Positions 1 to 8,404 of a stretch of DNA of 64,000 nt are shown piece by piece (position 1 is the first letter of the stretch; every line of letters starts with the position of its first letter). The stretch lies in assembly GCF_039541575.1 (NCBI RefSeq), contig NZ_BAABGM010000017.1, positions 4,652 to 68,651 of the forward strand, written 5' to 3'. The stretch comes from Fodinibacter luteus. Its GTDB lineage: Bacteria > Actinomycetota > Actinomycetes > Actinomycetales > Dermatophilaceae. Under the pieces are notes generated by a model, which had not been told where the DNA came from, ran no database searches, and worked only from the letters and a program-made list of their open reading frames with translations. Both the position numbers and the translations under genes were made by a program.

Positions 1-240
1 CGCGGCTTCGCGTTCACGCTGGGCCTCACGACGCTCATCGACCTGCTCATCGTCTTCTGGTTCACCCACCCCGTCGTCTCGCTGCTCGCGCGACGACCTT
101 TCTTCCGCGATGGCCACCCGTGGTCCGGCCTCGACCCCAAGCGCCTCGCGCTGCACTCGGCCAAGCCCCGGTATGCCGGTCGCGGCCGCGTCACGACCCC
201 GGCACCCGTGGCTGCCGGCACCGAAGGAGGTGTGGCATGA
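1..240 (+). CDS. secD: Protein translocase subunit SecD, C-terminal end (partial)
   Basis: The open frame enters from the left edge and ends at TGA 238-240, so only the last 79 residues are visible. They contain the end of a membrane segment (FTLGLTTLIDLLIVFWFTHP) followed by a polar cytoplasmic tail. Position directly before secF, and the LLIVFWFTHPVVSLLAR pattern typical of the last SecD transmembrane helix, give the identity. SecD works with SecF on the membrane to drive late steps of Sec export using the proton gradient. The stop overlaps the secF ATG (ATGA), which indicates translational coupling. Confidence 0.9.
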   Translation, partial: RGFAFTLGLTTLIDLLIVFWFTHPVVSLLARRPFFRDGHPWSGLDPKRLALHSAKPRYAGRGRVTTPAPVAAGTEGGVA

Positions 241-1424
241 GCTCGACGTTCGCCACCCTGGGCAACGACCTCTACACCGGCCAGCGCTCGGTCCCCGTCG
301 TCGCCCAGCGACGCAAGTTCTACCTCGCCTCAGGGCTCGTCATGCTCATCGCGGCGCTCGGCATCGTCGTCCAGGGGCTCAACCTCGGCCTGGAGTTCCG
401 CGGCGGCTCCGAGTTCCGGGTGGCTGCCCAGAGCGTGCCCGACGACTACGAGCAGGTCGCCCGCCAGGCCGTCGGTGCGACCGAGGACCAGCGCGGCGTC
501 AACGTCACCCTCGTCGGCAACGACACGGTGCGCGTCCAGACCGAACGGCTCTCCGACGCGGACAGCCAGGCCGTGCGCGCCGACCTCGCCGAGGCTTTCG
601 GCGTCGCCTCGTCGGAGGTGAGCGGCACCTTCATCGGGCCGTCGTGGGGTGCCTCGGTGAGCCAGCAGGCGCTGCGCGCGCTCGTCATCTTCCTCGTGCT
701 CGTCGCAGTCGTCATGTCGGTCTACTTCCGCAACTGGAAGATGGCCGCGGCGGCGCTCATCGCGCTCGCCCACGACATGCTCATCACCGTCGGCATCTAC
801 GCCCTGAGCGGCTTCGAGGTGTCACCGGCGACGATGATCGGGTTCCTCACGGTGCTCGGGTACAGCCTCTACGACACCGTCGTCGTCTTCGACAAGGTCC
901 GCGAGAACACCACCGAGGCCTTCGCCAACGGGCGCCTCACCTTCGCGCAGGCCGCCAACCTCGCCGTCAACCAGACGATGGTCCGCTCGATCAACACGAC
1001 CGTCATCGGCCTGTTGCCGATCGCGGCGGTGCTCGCCGTCGGGGCGGTCTTCCTCGGCCCGGGCGTGCTGCTCGACCTCTCGCTCGTGCTCTTCGTCGGC
1101 ATCCTCGTCGGCGCCTACTCCTCGATCTTCATCGCCACGCCGCTCCTCGTGACGCTGCGCCGCAACGAGCCCGCCGTCCTCGAGCTCGAGAAGCGGGCGA
1201 CGCGCCACCAGGCGCGCCAGGCCAAGGACCTCGCCGCCCAGGAGGCCGCCGAGGAGGCCGCCGAGCTCGGCGGTGAGTCGCCGGTGCCGGTCGTCGTCGG
1301 GGCCGGCGGCGCCCCTGCGGCCGCCGCGGGCGAGGGGGCCACGCTCACCGGCCGCGCCGTGCACAAGTACGCGCAGTCCGGTCCGCGCAACCAGCCCCGG
1401 CGCACCCCCAAGTCCAAGCGCTAG
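237..1424 (+). CDS. secF: Protein translocase subunit SecF
   Basis: This encodes 395 residues. The ATG at 237 overlaps the secD stop and has a strong Shine-Dalgarno (GAAGGAGG, 223-230). An open frame continues upstream to 120, but that part is out-of-phase secD sequence. The protein has an N-terminal membrane segment, the SecF-type GLNLGLEFRGGSEF motif, a periplasmic domain, and then a cluster of membrane helices with the SecD/F signature GFLTVLGYSLYDTVVVFDKVREN. The C-terminal tail of about 80 residues is polar and Ala/Gly/Pro-rich. SecDF assists SecYEG-mediated protein export. In many actinobacteria apt lies between secF and rel; here it is absent. Confidence 0.96.
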   Translation: MSSTFATLGNDLYTGQRSVPVVAQRRKFYLASGLVMLIAALGIVVQGLNLGLEFRGGSEFRVAAQSVPDDYEQVARQAVGATEDQRGVNVTLVGNDTVRVQTERLSDADSQAVRADLAEAFGVASSEVSGTFIGPSWGASVSQQALRALVIFLVLVAVVMSVYFRNWKMAAAALIALAHDMLITVGIYALSGFEVSPATMIGFLTVLGYSLYDTVVVFDKVRENTTEAFANGRLTFAQAANLAVNQTMVRSINTTVIGLLPIAAVLAVGAVFLGPGVLLDLSLVLFVGILVGAYSSIFIATPLLVTLRRNEPAVLELEKRATRHQARQAKDLAAQEAAEEAAELGGESPVPVVVGAGGAPAAAAGEGATLTGRAVHKYAQSGPRNQPRRTPKSKR

Positions 1425-1432
1425 GACCGGCC

Positions 1433-1449
1433 CGGGCGGGAACCGCCCG
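1433..1449 (+). terminator. Possible secF terminator hairpin
   Basis: A 7-bp GC stem (CGGGCGG / CCGCCCG) with a 3-nt loop lies just after the secF stop. There is no U-tract, which is common for actinobacterial hairpins. The sequence around it is rich in CCGCCCGC repeats, so other foldings are possible. Confidence 0.35.
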
Positions 1450-1526
1450 CCTCCGCCCGCTGCAGCCCGCCCGCTGCCGCCCGCCCGCAACCCGGGCGCC
1501 CGGGACGGCGGGAGAGTGCGGACGAC

Positions 1527-1532
1527 TACACT
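1527..1532 (+). promoter_or_regulatory. -10 element of a leaderless rel promoter
   Basis: TACACT ends 6 nt before the rel ATG at 1539. That places the expected transcription start at or next to the A of the start codon. There is no Shine-Dalgarno before the ATG. No clear -35 is visible. Confidence 0.45.
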
Positions 1533-1538
1533 CCGGTC

Positions 1539-3875
1539 ATGGCGGAGGACCTCACGACCGCGCCGGCGGGCACCCCGCCCCCCGGCCTGTCCTCGCGCGC
1601 CAGGGCCCGGGCTGCGCTCGCCCTCGTGGGCCGCAACCGCAGCCCCGAGAACCCCGTCCTCGAGCCCCTCCTGCAGGTCGTCCGCAGTACCCACCCCAAG
1701 GCCGACCTCAGCCTCATCGAGCGCGCCTACGCGGTCGCCGAGCGCGCCCACGAGGGCCAGAAGCGTCGCTCGGGCGACGACTACATCACGCACCCGCTCG
1801 CGGTGACGACGATCCTCGCCGAACTGGGCATGACCCCGACGACGCTGGCCGCCGCGCTGCTGCACGACACCGTCGAGGACACCGCCTACAGCCTGCAGGC
1901 CCTGCGCAGCGACTTCGGCGACGAGATCGCGATGCTCGTCGACGGCGTCACGAAGCTCGACAAGGTCACCTACGGGCAGGCCGCCCAGGCCGAGACGGTG
2001 CGCAAGATGGTCGTGGCGATGGCCCGCGACATCCGGGTGCTCGTCATCAAGCTCGCCGACCGGCTGCACAACGCCCGCACCTGGCGCTACGTCTCGCAGG
2101 AGAGCGCCCAGCGCAAGGCCAGGGAGACCCTCGAGATCTATGCGCCGCTCGCGCACCGGCTCGGCATGAACACGATCAAGTGGGAGCTCGAGGACCTGTC
2201 GTTCCAGGCGCTCTACCCCAAGGTCTACGACGAGATCGTGCGCCTCGTCGCCGAGCGCGCCCCGGCCCGCGAGGAGTACCTCGCCACGGTCCGCGACGAG
2301 GTCAGTGCCGACCTGCGTTCCGCGAAGATCAAGGCGACGGTCACGGGGCGGCCCAAGCACTACTACTCCGTCTACCAGAAGATGATCGTGGGGGGTCGCG
2401 ACTTCGAGCAGATCTACGACCTCGTCGCGGTCCGGGTGCTCGTCGAGACGGTCCGGGACTGCTACGCCACGCTGGGGGCGCTGCACGCACGGTGGAACCC
2501 CGTGCCGGGGCGGTTCAAGGACTACATCGCGATGCCGAAGTTCAACATGTACCAGTCGCTGCACACGACGGTCATCGGGCCGGGTGGGAAACCCGTCGAG
2601 ATCCAGATCCGCACCCACACGATGCACCGCCGGGCGGAGTACGGCGTCGCCGCGCACTGGAAGTACAAGGAGGACCCCAACGCCAAGGGCACCGGCGCCC
2701 AGGGCGGGGCGCAGGCCCGGGACGGCCAGTCCGGCCCGATCAACGACATGGCGTGGCTGCGCCAGCTGCTCGACTGGCAGAAGGAGACCTCCGACCCGGG
2801 GGAGTTCCTCGAGTCACTGCGCTTCGAGATCAACGCGAGCGAGGTCTACGTCTTCACGCCGAAGGGCCAGCTCGTCGGCCTCCCGGCCGGCTCGACCCCG
2901 GTCGACTTCGCCTACGCCGTGCACACCGAGGTTGGCCACCACTGCATCGGTGCCCGGGTCAACGGCCGCCTCGTGCCGCTCGAGAGCCGGCTCGACAACG
3001 GCGACGTCGTCGAGGTCCTCACGTCCAAGGCCGACTCCGCCGGGCCCTCGCGCGACTGGCTCGGCTTCGTGCGGTCCGCCCGGGCGCGCAACAAGATCCG
3101 GCACTGGTTCACCAAGGAACGTCGCGAGGAGATGATCGACGAGGGCAAGGACTCCCTCGCCAAGGCCATGCGCAAGCAGGGCCTGCCGCTCCAGCGGCTC
3201 ACGTCCGTCGAGTCGCTCACCGGCGTCGCCGAGGAGCTGCGCCTGGCCGGCATCGACGGCCTCTACGCCGCCATCGGCGAGGGCCACGTCTCCGCGCAGC
3301 ACGTCGTCTCGCGCCTCGTGGCGTCGGTCGGCGGCGAGGAGGGAGCCAGCGAGGACATCGCCGAGGCCGCGAGGCCGACGACGTCGCGGCCGACCCAGCG
3401 TCGGTCCGGCGACCCCGGCGTCGTCGTCAAGGACATGTCCGACGTGTGGGTCAAGCTCGCCCGCTGCTGCACGCCCGTCCCCGGCGACGACATCCTCGGC
3501 TTCGTGACCCGCGGCAACGGTGTGTCGGTGCACCGTCGCGACTGCACGAACGCCGACGCCCTGCTCTCCCAGCCCGAGAAGATCATCGAGGTCGAGTGGG
3601 CCCCCACGTCGGGGAGCATGTTCCTCGTCCAGCTGCAGGTCGAGGCGCTCGACCGCTCCCGGCTGCTCTCCGACGTCACCCGGGTCATCTCCGACAACGG
3701 GGTCAACATCCTGTCCGCAGCGGTCACGACCTCCCGTGACCGGGTCGCGAAGCTGCACTTCACCTTCGAGATGGGCGACCCCGGCCACCTGGGGCACGTC
3801 GTGCGCGCCGTGCAGCGGGTCGACGGGGTCTTCGACGCGCACCGGGTGACCGGGGGCAAGCGCGCCAACGACTGA
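1539..3875 (+). CDS. rel: Bifunctional (p)ppGpp synthetase/hydrolase Rel
   Basis: This encodes 778 residues, the normal length for a long RSH protein. The N-terminal hydrolase domain carries the HD motif HDTVEDT near residues 109-115 and KLADRLHNAR near 171-180. The synthetase domain follows (GRPKHYYSVYQKM, then YDLVAVRVLV). Next come a TGS domain (VYVFTPKGQLVGLPAGSTPVDFAY, split here as VYVFTPKG and GSTPVDFAYAVHTEVGH) and a C-terminal ACT domain from about residue 690. A CC motif (ARCCTPVPGDDI) marks the zinc-finger/CRIS region. The protein makes and degrades the alarmone during the stringent response. The ATG at 1539 has no Shine-Dalgarno but sits 6 nt after a -10-like TACACT, so translation is probably leaderless. 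Confidence 0.97.
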   Translation: MAEDLTTAPAGTPPPGLSSRARARAALALVGRNRSPENPVLEPLLQVVRSTHPKADLSLIERAYAVAERAHEGQKRRSGDDYITHPLAVTTILAELGMTPTTLAAALLHDTVEDTAYSLQALRSDFGDEIAMLVDGVTKLDKVTYGQAAQAETVRKMVVAMARDIRVLVIKLADRLHNARTWRYVSQESAQRKARETLEIYAPLAHRLGMNTIKWELEDLSFQALYPKVYDEIVRLVAERAPAREEYLATVRDEVSADLRSAKIKATVTGRPKHYYSVYQKMIVGGRDFEQIYDLVAVRVLVETVRDCYATLGALHARWNPVPGRFKDYIAMPKFNMYQSLHTTVIGPGGKPVEIQIRTHTMHRRAEYGVAAHWKYKEDPNAKGTGAQGGAQARDGQSGPINDMAWLRQLLDWQKETSDPGEFLESLRFEINASEVYVFTPKGQLVGLPAGSTPVDFAYAVHTEVGHHCIGARVNGRLVPLESRLDNGDVVEVLTSKADSAGPSRDWLGFVRSARARNKIRHWFTKERREEMIDEGKDSLAKAMRKQGLPLQRLTSVESLTGVAEELRLAGIDGLYAAIGEGHVSAQHVVSRLVASVGGEEGASEDIAEAARPTTSRPTQRRSGDPGVVVKDMSDVWVKLARCCTPVPGDDILGFVTRGNGVSVHRRDCTNADALLSQPEKIIEVEWAPTSGSMFLVQLQVEALDRSRLLSDVTRVISDNGVNILSAAVTTSRDRVAKLHFTFEMGDPGHLGHVVRAVQRVDGVFDAHRVTGGKRAND

Positions 3876-3970
3876 GCGACGGCACGGGACCGGCTCCGAG
3901 GTTCGCTGCGCCCCTGACGTGGGGCGTCGAACCGACCCACCTCGTTGGCCTGGCGGGCGGCGGTGAGAGG

Positions 3971-5362
3971 TCAGCCGCCGAACTCGTCGAGCCCGGCGCG
4001 GGCCTGCGCGAGCCACTCCTGCTGAGTGGCCAGACGCCCCCGAGCGGCGTCGGCAGCCCCGGTGTCCCCGCCGGCCTCGGCCCGGGCGACCTCGGCCTCG
4101 ATGGCGGCGACGGACGCCTCGAGCTGCTCGACCATCGAGCGCGCCCGCGCGGCGACCTCGGGGTTGGTGCGCCGCCAGCGCTGCTCGTCGGCCTCGCGCA
4201 CGCTCGCCTCGACCCGACGCATCCGCTTCTCGACGCGCTCGAGGTCGGCCCGCGGGACCTTCCCGGCGTGCTCCCACCGGTCCTGGATGCCGCGCAGCGC
4301 GGCCTTGGCCGCCTCGACGTCGGTGACCGGCAGAAGTGCCTCGGCCTCGACGAGCAGCTCCTCCTTGACGGCGAGGTTGGCCCGGAAGGACTCGTCCTCC
4401 GCCGCGGCCACCTCGTCCTTGGCGGTGAAGAAGGCGTCCTGGGCGCTGCGGAAGCGCTCCCAGAGGGCGTCGTCCTCGGCGCGCGAGGCGCGACCCGCGG
4501 CCCGCCAGCGGTCCATGAGCTGCTTGAAGGCGCGCGCGGTGGGTGCCCAGTCGGTGCTCGTCGCGAGCTGCTCGGCCTCCGCGACGAGGGCCTCCTTCGT
4601 CGCCCTCGCGTCGGCGCGGCTCACCTCGAGGTCGGCGAACCAGGCGCGGCGGGCCTTGTCGAAGGAGTTGCGGGCGTGGCTGAACCGCGTCCACAGCGCC
4701 GACTCGGTCGTCTTGTCGAGCTTGGGGCCGGTGCGCTGGTGCTGCTTCCACTCGTCGAGCAGGGCCCGCATCCGCTCACCGCTCGTCTTCCACTGCGTCG
4801 ATGCCGGGGGCTGGCCGGCAATCCGCTCGGCCTCCTCGACGATCGCCTCGCGCTGCTGCACGGCCTGGGCCCGGGCGGCCGCACGGTGCTCGGCCTCGAG
4901 GGCACGCTTGGCCTCGAGCCCGGCCTCGACGCGCTCGATGGTCGCGAGCAGGGCGGGGACGTCGCCGACGACGCCGGTCGTCGCGACGTGCTCCTTGAGC
5001 GTGGTGAGCCCGTCGGCGACTTCCCGGGCGGAGACGTCCGGGATGGACAGCCGGGCCTCGAGCAGGTCGGCGGAGGCCGCGAGCTCGTCGTACTTGCGGG
5101 CGAAGTACTGCAGGGCCTCCTCAGGCGTCGCCCCGGGGTAGGACCCGACCTCGCGCTCCTCGCCGTCGACGGTGACGAACACGCGGCCCTGGTCGTCGAC
5201 CCTGCCGAAGCGTGCCGACTCCGAGTGCGCCACGGGGGCCGGCACCGCCACCGGACGCGCGTGCATCCGTGCCGCGAGGGCGGCCGGCGAGGGGATCGTC
5301 GGGCGGGGCGTGGGCTGGTCGGGCTTGTCGTCGGGCTTGTCGTCGGGCTTGTCGTCGGACAC
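3971..5362 (-). CDS. DUF349 domain-containing protein
   Basis: This encodes 463 residues. The likely start is GTG at 5362, giving MSDDKPDDK; the open frame upstream overlaps the cyclophilin gene. The N-terminus has a DDKP tandem repeat and a proline-rich linker. The rest is alpha-helical, charged and coiled-coil-like, with repeated tryptophan-centred units such as FKQLMDRWRAAGRA and LRGIQDRWEHAGKVPR, which are the hallmark of DUF349 repeats. The family is widespread in actinobacteria beside the cyclophilin and hisS. Its biochemical role is not settled, so none is assigned. The gene lies 2 nt downstream of the cyclophilin gene and is probably co-transcribed with it. Confidence 0.88.
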   Translation of the reverse strand: MSDDKPDDKPDDKPDQPTPRPTIPSPAALAARMHARPVAVPAPVAHSESARFGRVDDQGRVFVTVDGEEREVGSYPGATPEEALQYFARKYDELAASADLLEARLSIPDVSAREVADGLTTLKEHVATTGVVGDVPALLATIERVEAGLEAKRALEAEHRAAARAQAVQQREAIVEEAERIAGQPPASTQWKTSGERMRALLDEWKQHQRTGPKLDKTTESALWTRFSHARNSFDKARRAWFADLEVSRADARATKEALVAEAEQLATSTDWAPTARAFKQLMDRWRAAGRASRAEDDALWERFRSAQDAFFTAKDEVAAAEDESFRANLAVKEELLVEAEALLPVTDVEAAKAALRGIQDRWEHAGKVPRADLERVEKRMRRVEASVREADEQRWRRTNPEVAARARSMVEQLEASVAAIEAEVARAEAGGDTGAADAARGRLATQQEWLAQARAGLDEFGG

Positions 5363-5364
5363 GG

Positions 5365-6156
5365 TCAGGCCTTCTTCTCGGTCACAGCAACGCTGAGGAT
5401 GCTGATCGGTGCGGCGGGGAAGCCGTCGTCGGGGCTGGACCCGCCGGGGGCGACCCCGGCGGCAGCGATCTTGTCGACAATATCCAACCCGGCGGTCACC
5501 TCGCCGAACACGGTGTACCCGTCGGGGTCCGGCAGCGAGGAGTCCCCGTGGACGATGAAGAACTGGCCGCCGTTGCCCTGCTCCGGGTCCGCGGTACGGG
5601 CCATCGCGAGCGTGCCGCGGGGGTACGCGCCGTCGGCGGGGGCGTTCTCCACGGCGAAGCCGTAGCCGGGGGTGCCCTGCCCCGTCCCGGTCGGGTCGCC
5701 GCACTGCAGCACCTTGAGCGAGTCCGCGGTCGTGAGCCGGTGGCACGGGGCGTTGACCCAGTAGTTCTGCCGCGCCAGCTCGACGAACGAGGCCACGGCC
5801 TGGGGGGCCTTCGTGCCGTCGAGGGTGACCTCGATGTCGCCGCAGTTCGTCGCGATCGTCCCGACGAAGGTCTTCCCCTCGGCGGTCGCCGCATCGGGCA
5901 GCTCGAGCTGCGCTGCGGTGCCGAGGGCCGCCGGCGGCTGGTCGCACCCCGCGATCGTCGTCGTCGGCTCCGTGGCCGGCTCCTCGGAGGCGAAGACGGT
6001 GCCGAGCAGGGCCAGTCCGCCGAGCACGACGACGACGGTGCCCACGATGGCGGCGACCCGCATCCTGCGGGCCCGGTCGGCCTCGCGCCGGGCGAGCGTC
6101 GCCTGCTGGCGCTCGTAGCGGCGACGCGCCCGGGCGCGCTCCTGCTCCTTGGTCAC
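5365..6156 (-). CDS. Membrane-anchored cyclophilin-type peptidyl-prolyl isomerase
   Basis: This encodes 263 residues from GTG 6156, preceded by a good Shine-Dalgarno (GGAGGGA). A basic N-terminus (KEQERARARRRYERQ) is followed by one membrane segment (VAAIVGTVVVVLGGLALLG, about residues 35-53). The cyclophilin domain then includes NCGDIEVTL, PCHRLTT, LQCGDPTGTGQGTPGYGF and GQFFIVHGDS. It probably assists folding of exported proteins on the outer face of the membrane. The gene is divergent from the metallo-beta-lactamase-fold gene, with 69 nt between the two starts. Confidence 0.93.
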   Translation of the reverse strand: MTKEQERARARRRYERQQATLARREADRARRMRVAAIVGTVVVVLGGLALLGTVFASEEPATEPTTTIAGCDQPPAALGTAAQLELPDAATAEGKTFVGTIATNCGDIEVTLDGTKAPQAVASFVELARQNYWVNAPCHRLTTADSLKVLQCGDPTGTGQGTPGYGFAVENAPADGAYPRGTLAMARTADPEQGNGGQFFIVHGDSSLPDPDGYTVFGEVTAGLDIVDKIAAAGVAPGGSSPDDGFPAAPISILSVAVTEKKA

Positions 6157-6213
6157 GCTGGGTCCCTCCGTGTGGCGGCAACGGCGGCCCAGTCTAGGCA
6201 GGCACGCTGCGGC

Positions 6214-6219
6214 TACGCT
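6214..6219 (+). promoter_or_regulatory. -10 element of a leaderless promoter
   Basis: TACGCT lies exactly 6 nt before the GTG at 6226, the same spacing as for rel and der. This suggests that the metallo-hydrolase/hisS transcript begins at the start codon. Confidence 0.42.
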
Positions 6220-6225
6220 CGCACC

Positions 6226-6927
6226 GTGCTCGCCGTCGCCTTCCCCGCCGCCGCCTTCGGCACGAACTGCTACGTCCTCGCCGCCGGCCCGGGCGAGGAG
6301 TGCGTCGTCGTCGACCCCGGCATCGGGGTGGAGCAGACCCTGCGCGACGTGCTCGCCGAGCACCGGCTGCGCCCCGCCGCCGTGCTGCTCACGCACGGAC
6401 ACCTCGACCACGTCTACTCCGTCACCCCGGTGTGCGGCGGGACGACCGCGGCGTACATCCACGGGGAGGACCGCTACCGGCTCCACGACCCCGTCGCCGG
6501 CCTGGCCCCGGGCACCCTGGCCATGATGGAGCAGCAGTTCGGTCGTCGGGCGACGTGGCGCGAGCCCGAACGGGTCGTCGAGGTCACCGACCGCCAGCTG
6601 CTCGCCCTCGCGGGCCTGGACGTCGAAGTGCTCCACGCGCCGGGGCACACCGAGGGGTCGGTGATGTTCGGCCTCGACGAGGTGCCCGACGGCCTCCCCG
6701 CCGAGGAGGCCCTGGAGCGCACGATGGTCTCGGGCGACGTGCTCTTCGCGGGCTCCATCGGGCGCACCGACCTCCTCGGGGGCGACGACGCCGCGATGCG
6801 TCGCAGCCTGCGCGACGTCGTGCTCCCCCTGCCCGACTCCACGCTCGTGCTCACGGGGCACGGGCCGGCCACGACGATCCGCCGTGAGCGGGCGACCAAC
6901 CCGTACCTGCGAGGATTGACCGCGTGA
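6226..6927 (+). CDS. Metallo-beta-lactamase-fold hydrolase (glyoxalase II-like)
   Basis: This encodes 233 residues from GTG 6226. The metal-binding motif LLTHGHLDH is near residues 48-56, with later ligands in APGHTEGSV, SGDVLFAGSIGRTD and LTGHGPATT. The fold and motifs fit the glyoxalase II / MBL hydrolase family that actinobacteria often carry immediately upstream of hisS. The actual substrate cannot be read from sequence. The open frame continues upstream but opposes the cyclophilin gene, and a -10-like box precedes this GTG. Its stop overlaps the hisS GTG (GTGA). Confidence 0.92.
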   Translation: MLAVAFPAAAFGTNCYVLAAGPGEECVVVDPGIGVEQTLRDVLAEHRLRPAAVLLTHGHLDHVYSVTPVCGGTTAAYIHGEDRYRLHDPVAGLAPGTLAMMEQQFGRRATWREPERVVEVTDRQLLALAGLDVEVLHAPGHTEGSVMFGLDEVPDGLPAEEALERTMVSGDVLFAGSIGRTDLLGGDDAAMRRSLRDVVLPLPDSTLVLTGHGPATTIRRERATNPYLRGLTA

Positions 6928-8258
6928 GCGCACCCACCAAGGTGACCCCCATCTCGGGGTTCCCCGAGTTCCTGCCTGCCGAGCGTCTCGTCGAGCTGCA
7001 CTTCCTCGACGTCGTCCGCGAGGTCTTCGAGCTGCACGGGTTCGCCCCGCTCGAGACGCGCGCCGTCGAGCCGGTCGAGCGGCTGCTGGGCAAGGGCGGT
7101 GACGCCGACAAGGAGGTCTACGGCATCCGCCGCCTCGCGGCCGACGACGACCGGGATGCCGCGCTGGGCCTGCACTTCGACCTCACGGTGCCGTTCGCGC
7201 GCTACGTGCTCGAGAACGCCGGCCGGCTCGACTTCCCCTTCCGCCGCTACCAGGTGCAGAAGGTGTGGCGCGGCGAGCGACCCCAGGAGGGCCGCTTCCG
7301 CGAGTTCACCCAGGCCGACATCGACGTCGTCGACGTCGGCGAGCTCGCCCCGCACTTCGAAGCCGAGATGCCACTCGTCATCGCGGAGGCGTTCCGCCGC
7401 CTGCCGGTCGGGGAGTTCCGGATCCAGGTCAACAACCGCAAGATCCCCGAGGGCTTCTACCGCGGCATCGGCATCAGCGACGTCGCGACGACGCTGCGGA
7501 TCGTCGACAAGCTCGACAAGGTCGGGCCCGGGCCGGTGGCAGAGATGCTCATCGAGTCGGGGGCGAGCGAGGACCAGGCCCGGCAGGTGCTGGCCCTCGC
7601 GTCGGTCAGCAGCACCGACCTGTCCTTCGTGGATGCCGTGCACGCCCTCGGCGTGCGGCACCCGACCCTCGACGAAGGGCTCGACGCCCTCGCCGCCGTC
7701 GTGGCCGCCGGCATGGAACAGGCGCCGGGGGTGCTCGTGGCCGACCTGCGGGTCGCGCGCGGTCTCGACTACTACACCGGCACGGTCTACGAGACCCAGC
7801 TCGTGGGCGCCGAGGCGTGGGGGTCGGTGTGCTCGGGTGGCCGCTACGACTCGCTCGCCTCCGACGGCCGCACGACCTACCCGGGGGTCGGCATCTCGAT
7901 CGGGCTGACCCGCCTCGTCCACCTCCTCGTGACCAAGCGGGGCCTCACCGCGAGCAGGTCCACGCCGGCCGCGGTGCTCGTCGCCGTCGTCGACGAGGCG
8001 AGCCGGGAGACGTCGCGCCGGGTGGCCACGGCCCTGCGGGCGCGCGGCATCCCGTGCGAGGTGGCGCCGAGTGCAGCGAGGTTCGGCAAGCAGATCCGCT
8101 ACGCCGACCGGCGCGGCATCCCCTTCGTGTGGTTCCCGGGTGCGGGGGAGGGCGGCGACCAGGTCAAGGACATCCGCTCCGGTGAGCAGGTCGACGCCGA
8201 CGCGGCGACCTGGCAGTGCCCACCCGAGGACCTGCGGCCGGCCGTCGTCACGCCGTAG
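6924..8258 (+). CDS. hisS: Histidine--tRNA ligase
   Basis: This encodes 444 residues from GTG 6924, overlapping the previous stop by 4 nt. Class II synthetase features are present: GFPEFLPAER at the N-terminus, motif 2 (RRYQVQKVWRGERPQEGRFREF), the HisRS-specific VARGLDYYTGTVYE and a motif 3-like YPGVGISIGLTRL. The C-terminal anticodon-binding domain begins near residue 345 (VLVAVVDEASRE). It charges tRNA-His. Coupling to the MBL-fold hydrolase suggests a shared transcript. Confidence 0.97.
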   Translation: MSAPTKVTPISGFPEFLPAERLVELHFLDVVREVFELHGFAPLETRAVEPVERLLGKGGDADKEVYGIRRLAADDDRDAALGLHFDLTVPFARYVLENAGRLDFPFRRYQVQKVWRGERPQEGRFREFTQADIDVVDVGELAPHFEAEMPLVIAEAFRRLPVGEFRIQVNNRKIPEGFYRGIGISDVATTLRIVDKLDKVGPGPVAEMLIESGASEDQARQVLALASVSSTDLSFVDAVHALGVRHPTLDEGLDALAAVVAAGMEQAPGVLVADLRVARGLDYYTGTVYETQLVGAEAWGSVCSGGRYDSLASDGRTTYPGVGISIGLTRLVHLLVTKRGLTASRSTPAAVLVAVVDEASRETSRRVATALRARGIPCEVAPSAARFGKQIRYADRRGIPFVWFPGAGEGGDQVKDIRSGEQVDADAATWQCPPEDLRPAVVTP

Positions 8259-8283
8259 CTCCAGCCCGGCATCCGGCAGGCGT

Positions 8284-8368
8284 ACCCGCCAACAGGCAGT
8301 GGGGCCCACGACGCTGTCCGGTCACGCTCACGGCGCGGCTCATCCGTGCCGACTGCCTGTTGGTGGGT
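8284..8368. repeat. Long inverted repeat between convergent genes
   Basis: The arm at 8284-8300 (ACCCGCCAACAGGCAGT) and the arm at 8352-8368 are complementary at 16 of 17 positions, with about 51 nt between them. They sit between hisS (+) and the membrane-protein gene (-), so a bidirectional terminator is the simplest reading. The long loop is unusual for a simple terminator. Confidence 0.5.
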
Positions 8369-8404
8369 TCGGTGGCACCGGGACCGAGCGAGCCGACCTG
8401 GTGG

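Noticed and set aside
822..2657. 611-codon minus-strand open frame opposite secF and rel
   Set aside because: It is the antisense shadow of two clear genes; its sequence is Arg/Asp/Val-rich low-complexity with no motif, as GC-rich third positions produce.
2814..4751. 645-codon minus-strand frame spanning rel and the DUF349 gene
   Set aside because: It is out of phase with the DUF349 protein and overlaps rel on the opposite strand; no protein features.
6474..8309. 611-codon minus-strand frame opposite the MBL-fold gene and hisS
   Set aside because: It is a shadow of hisS, whose synthetase motifs are unambiguous on the plus strand.
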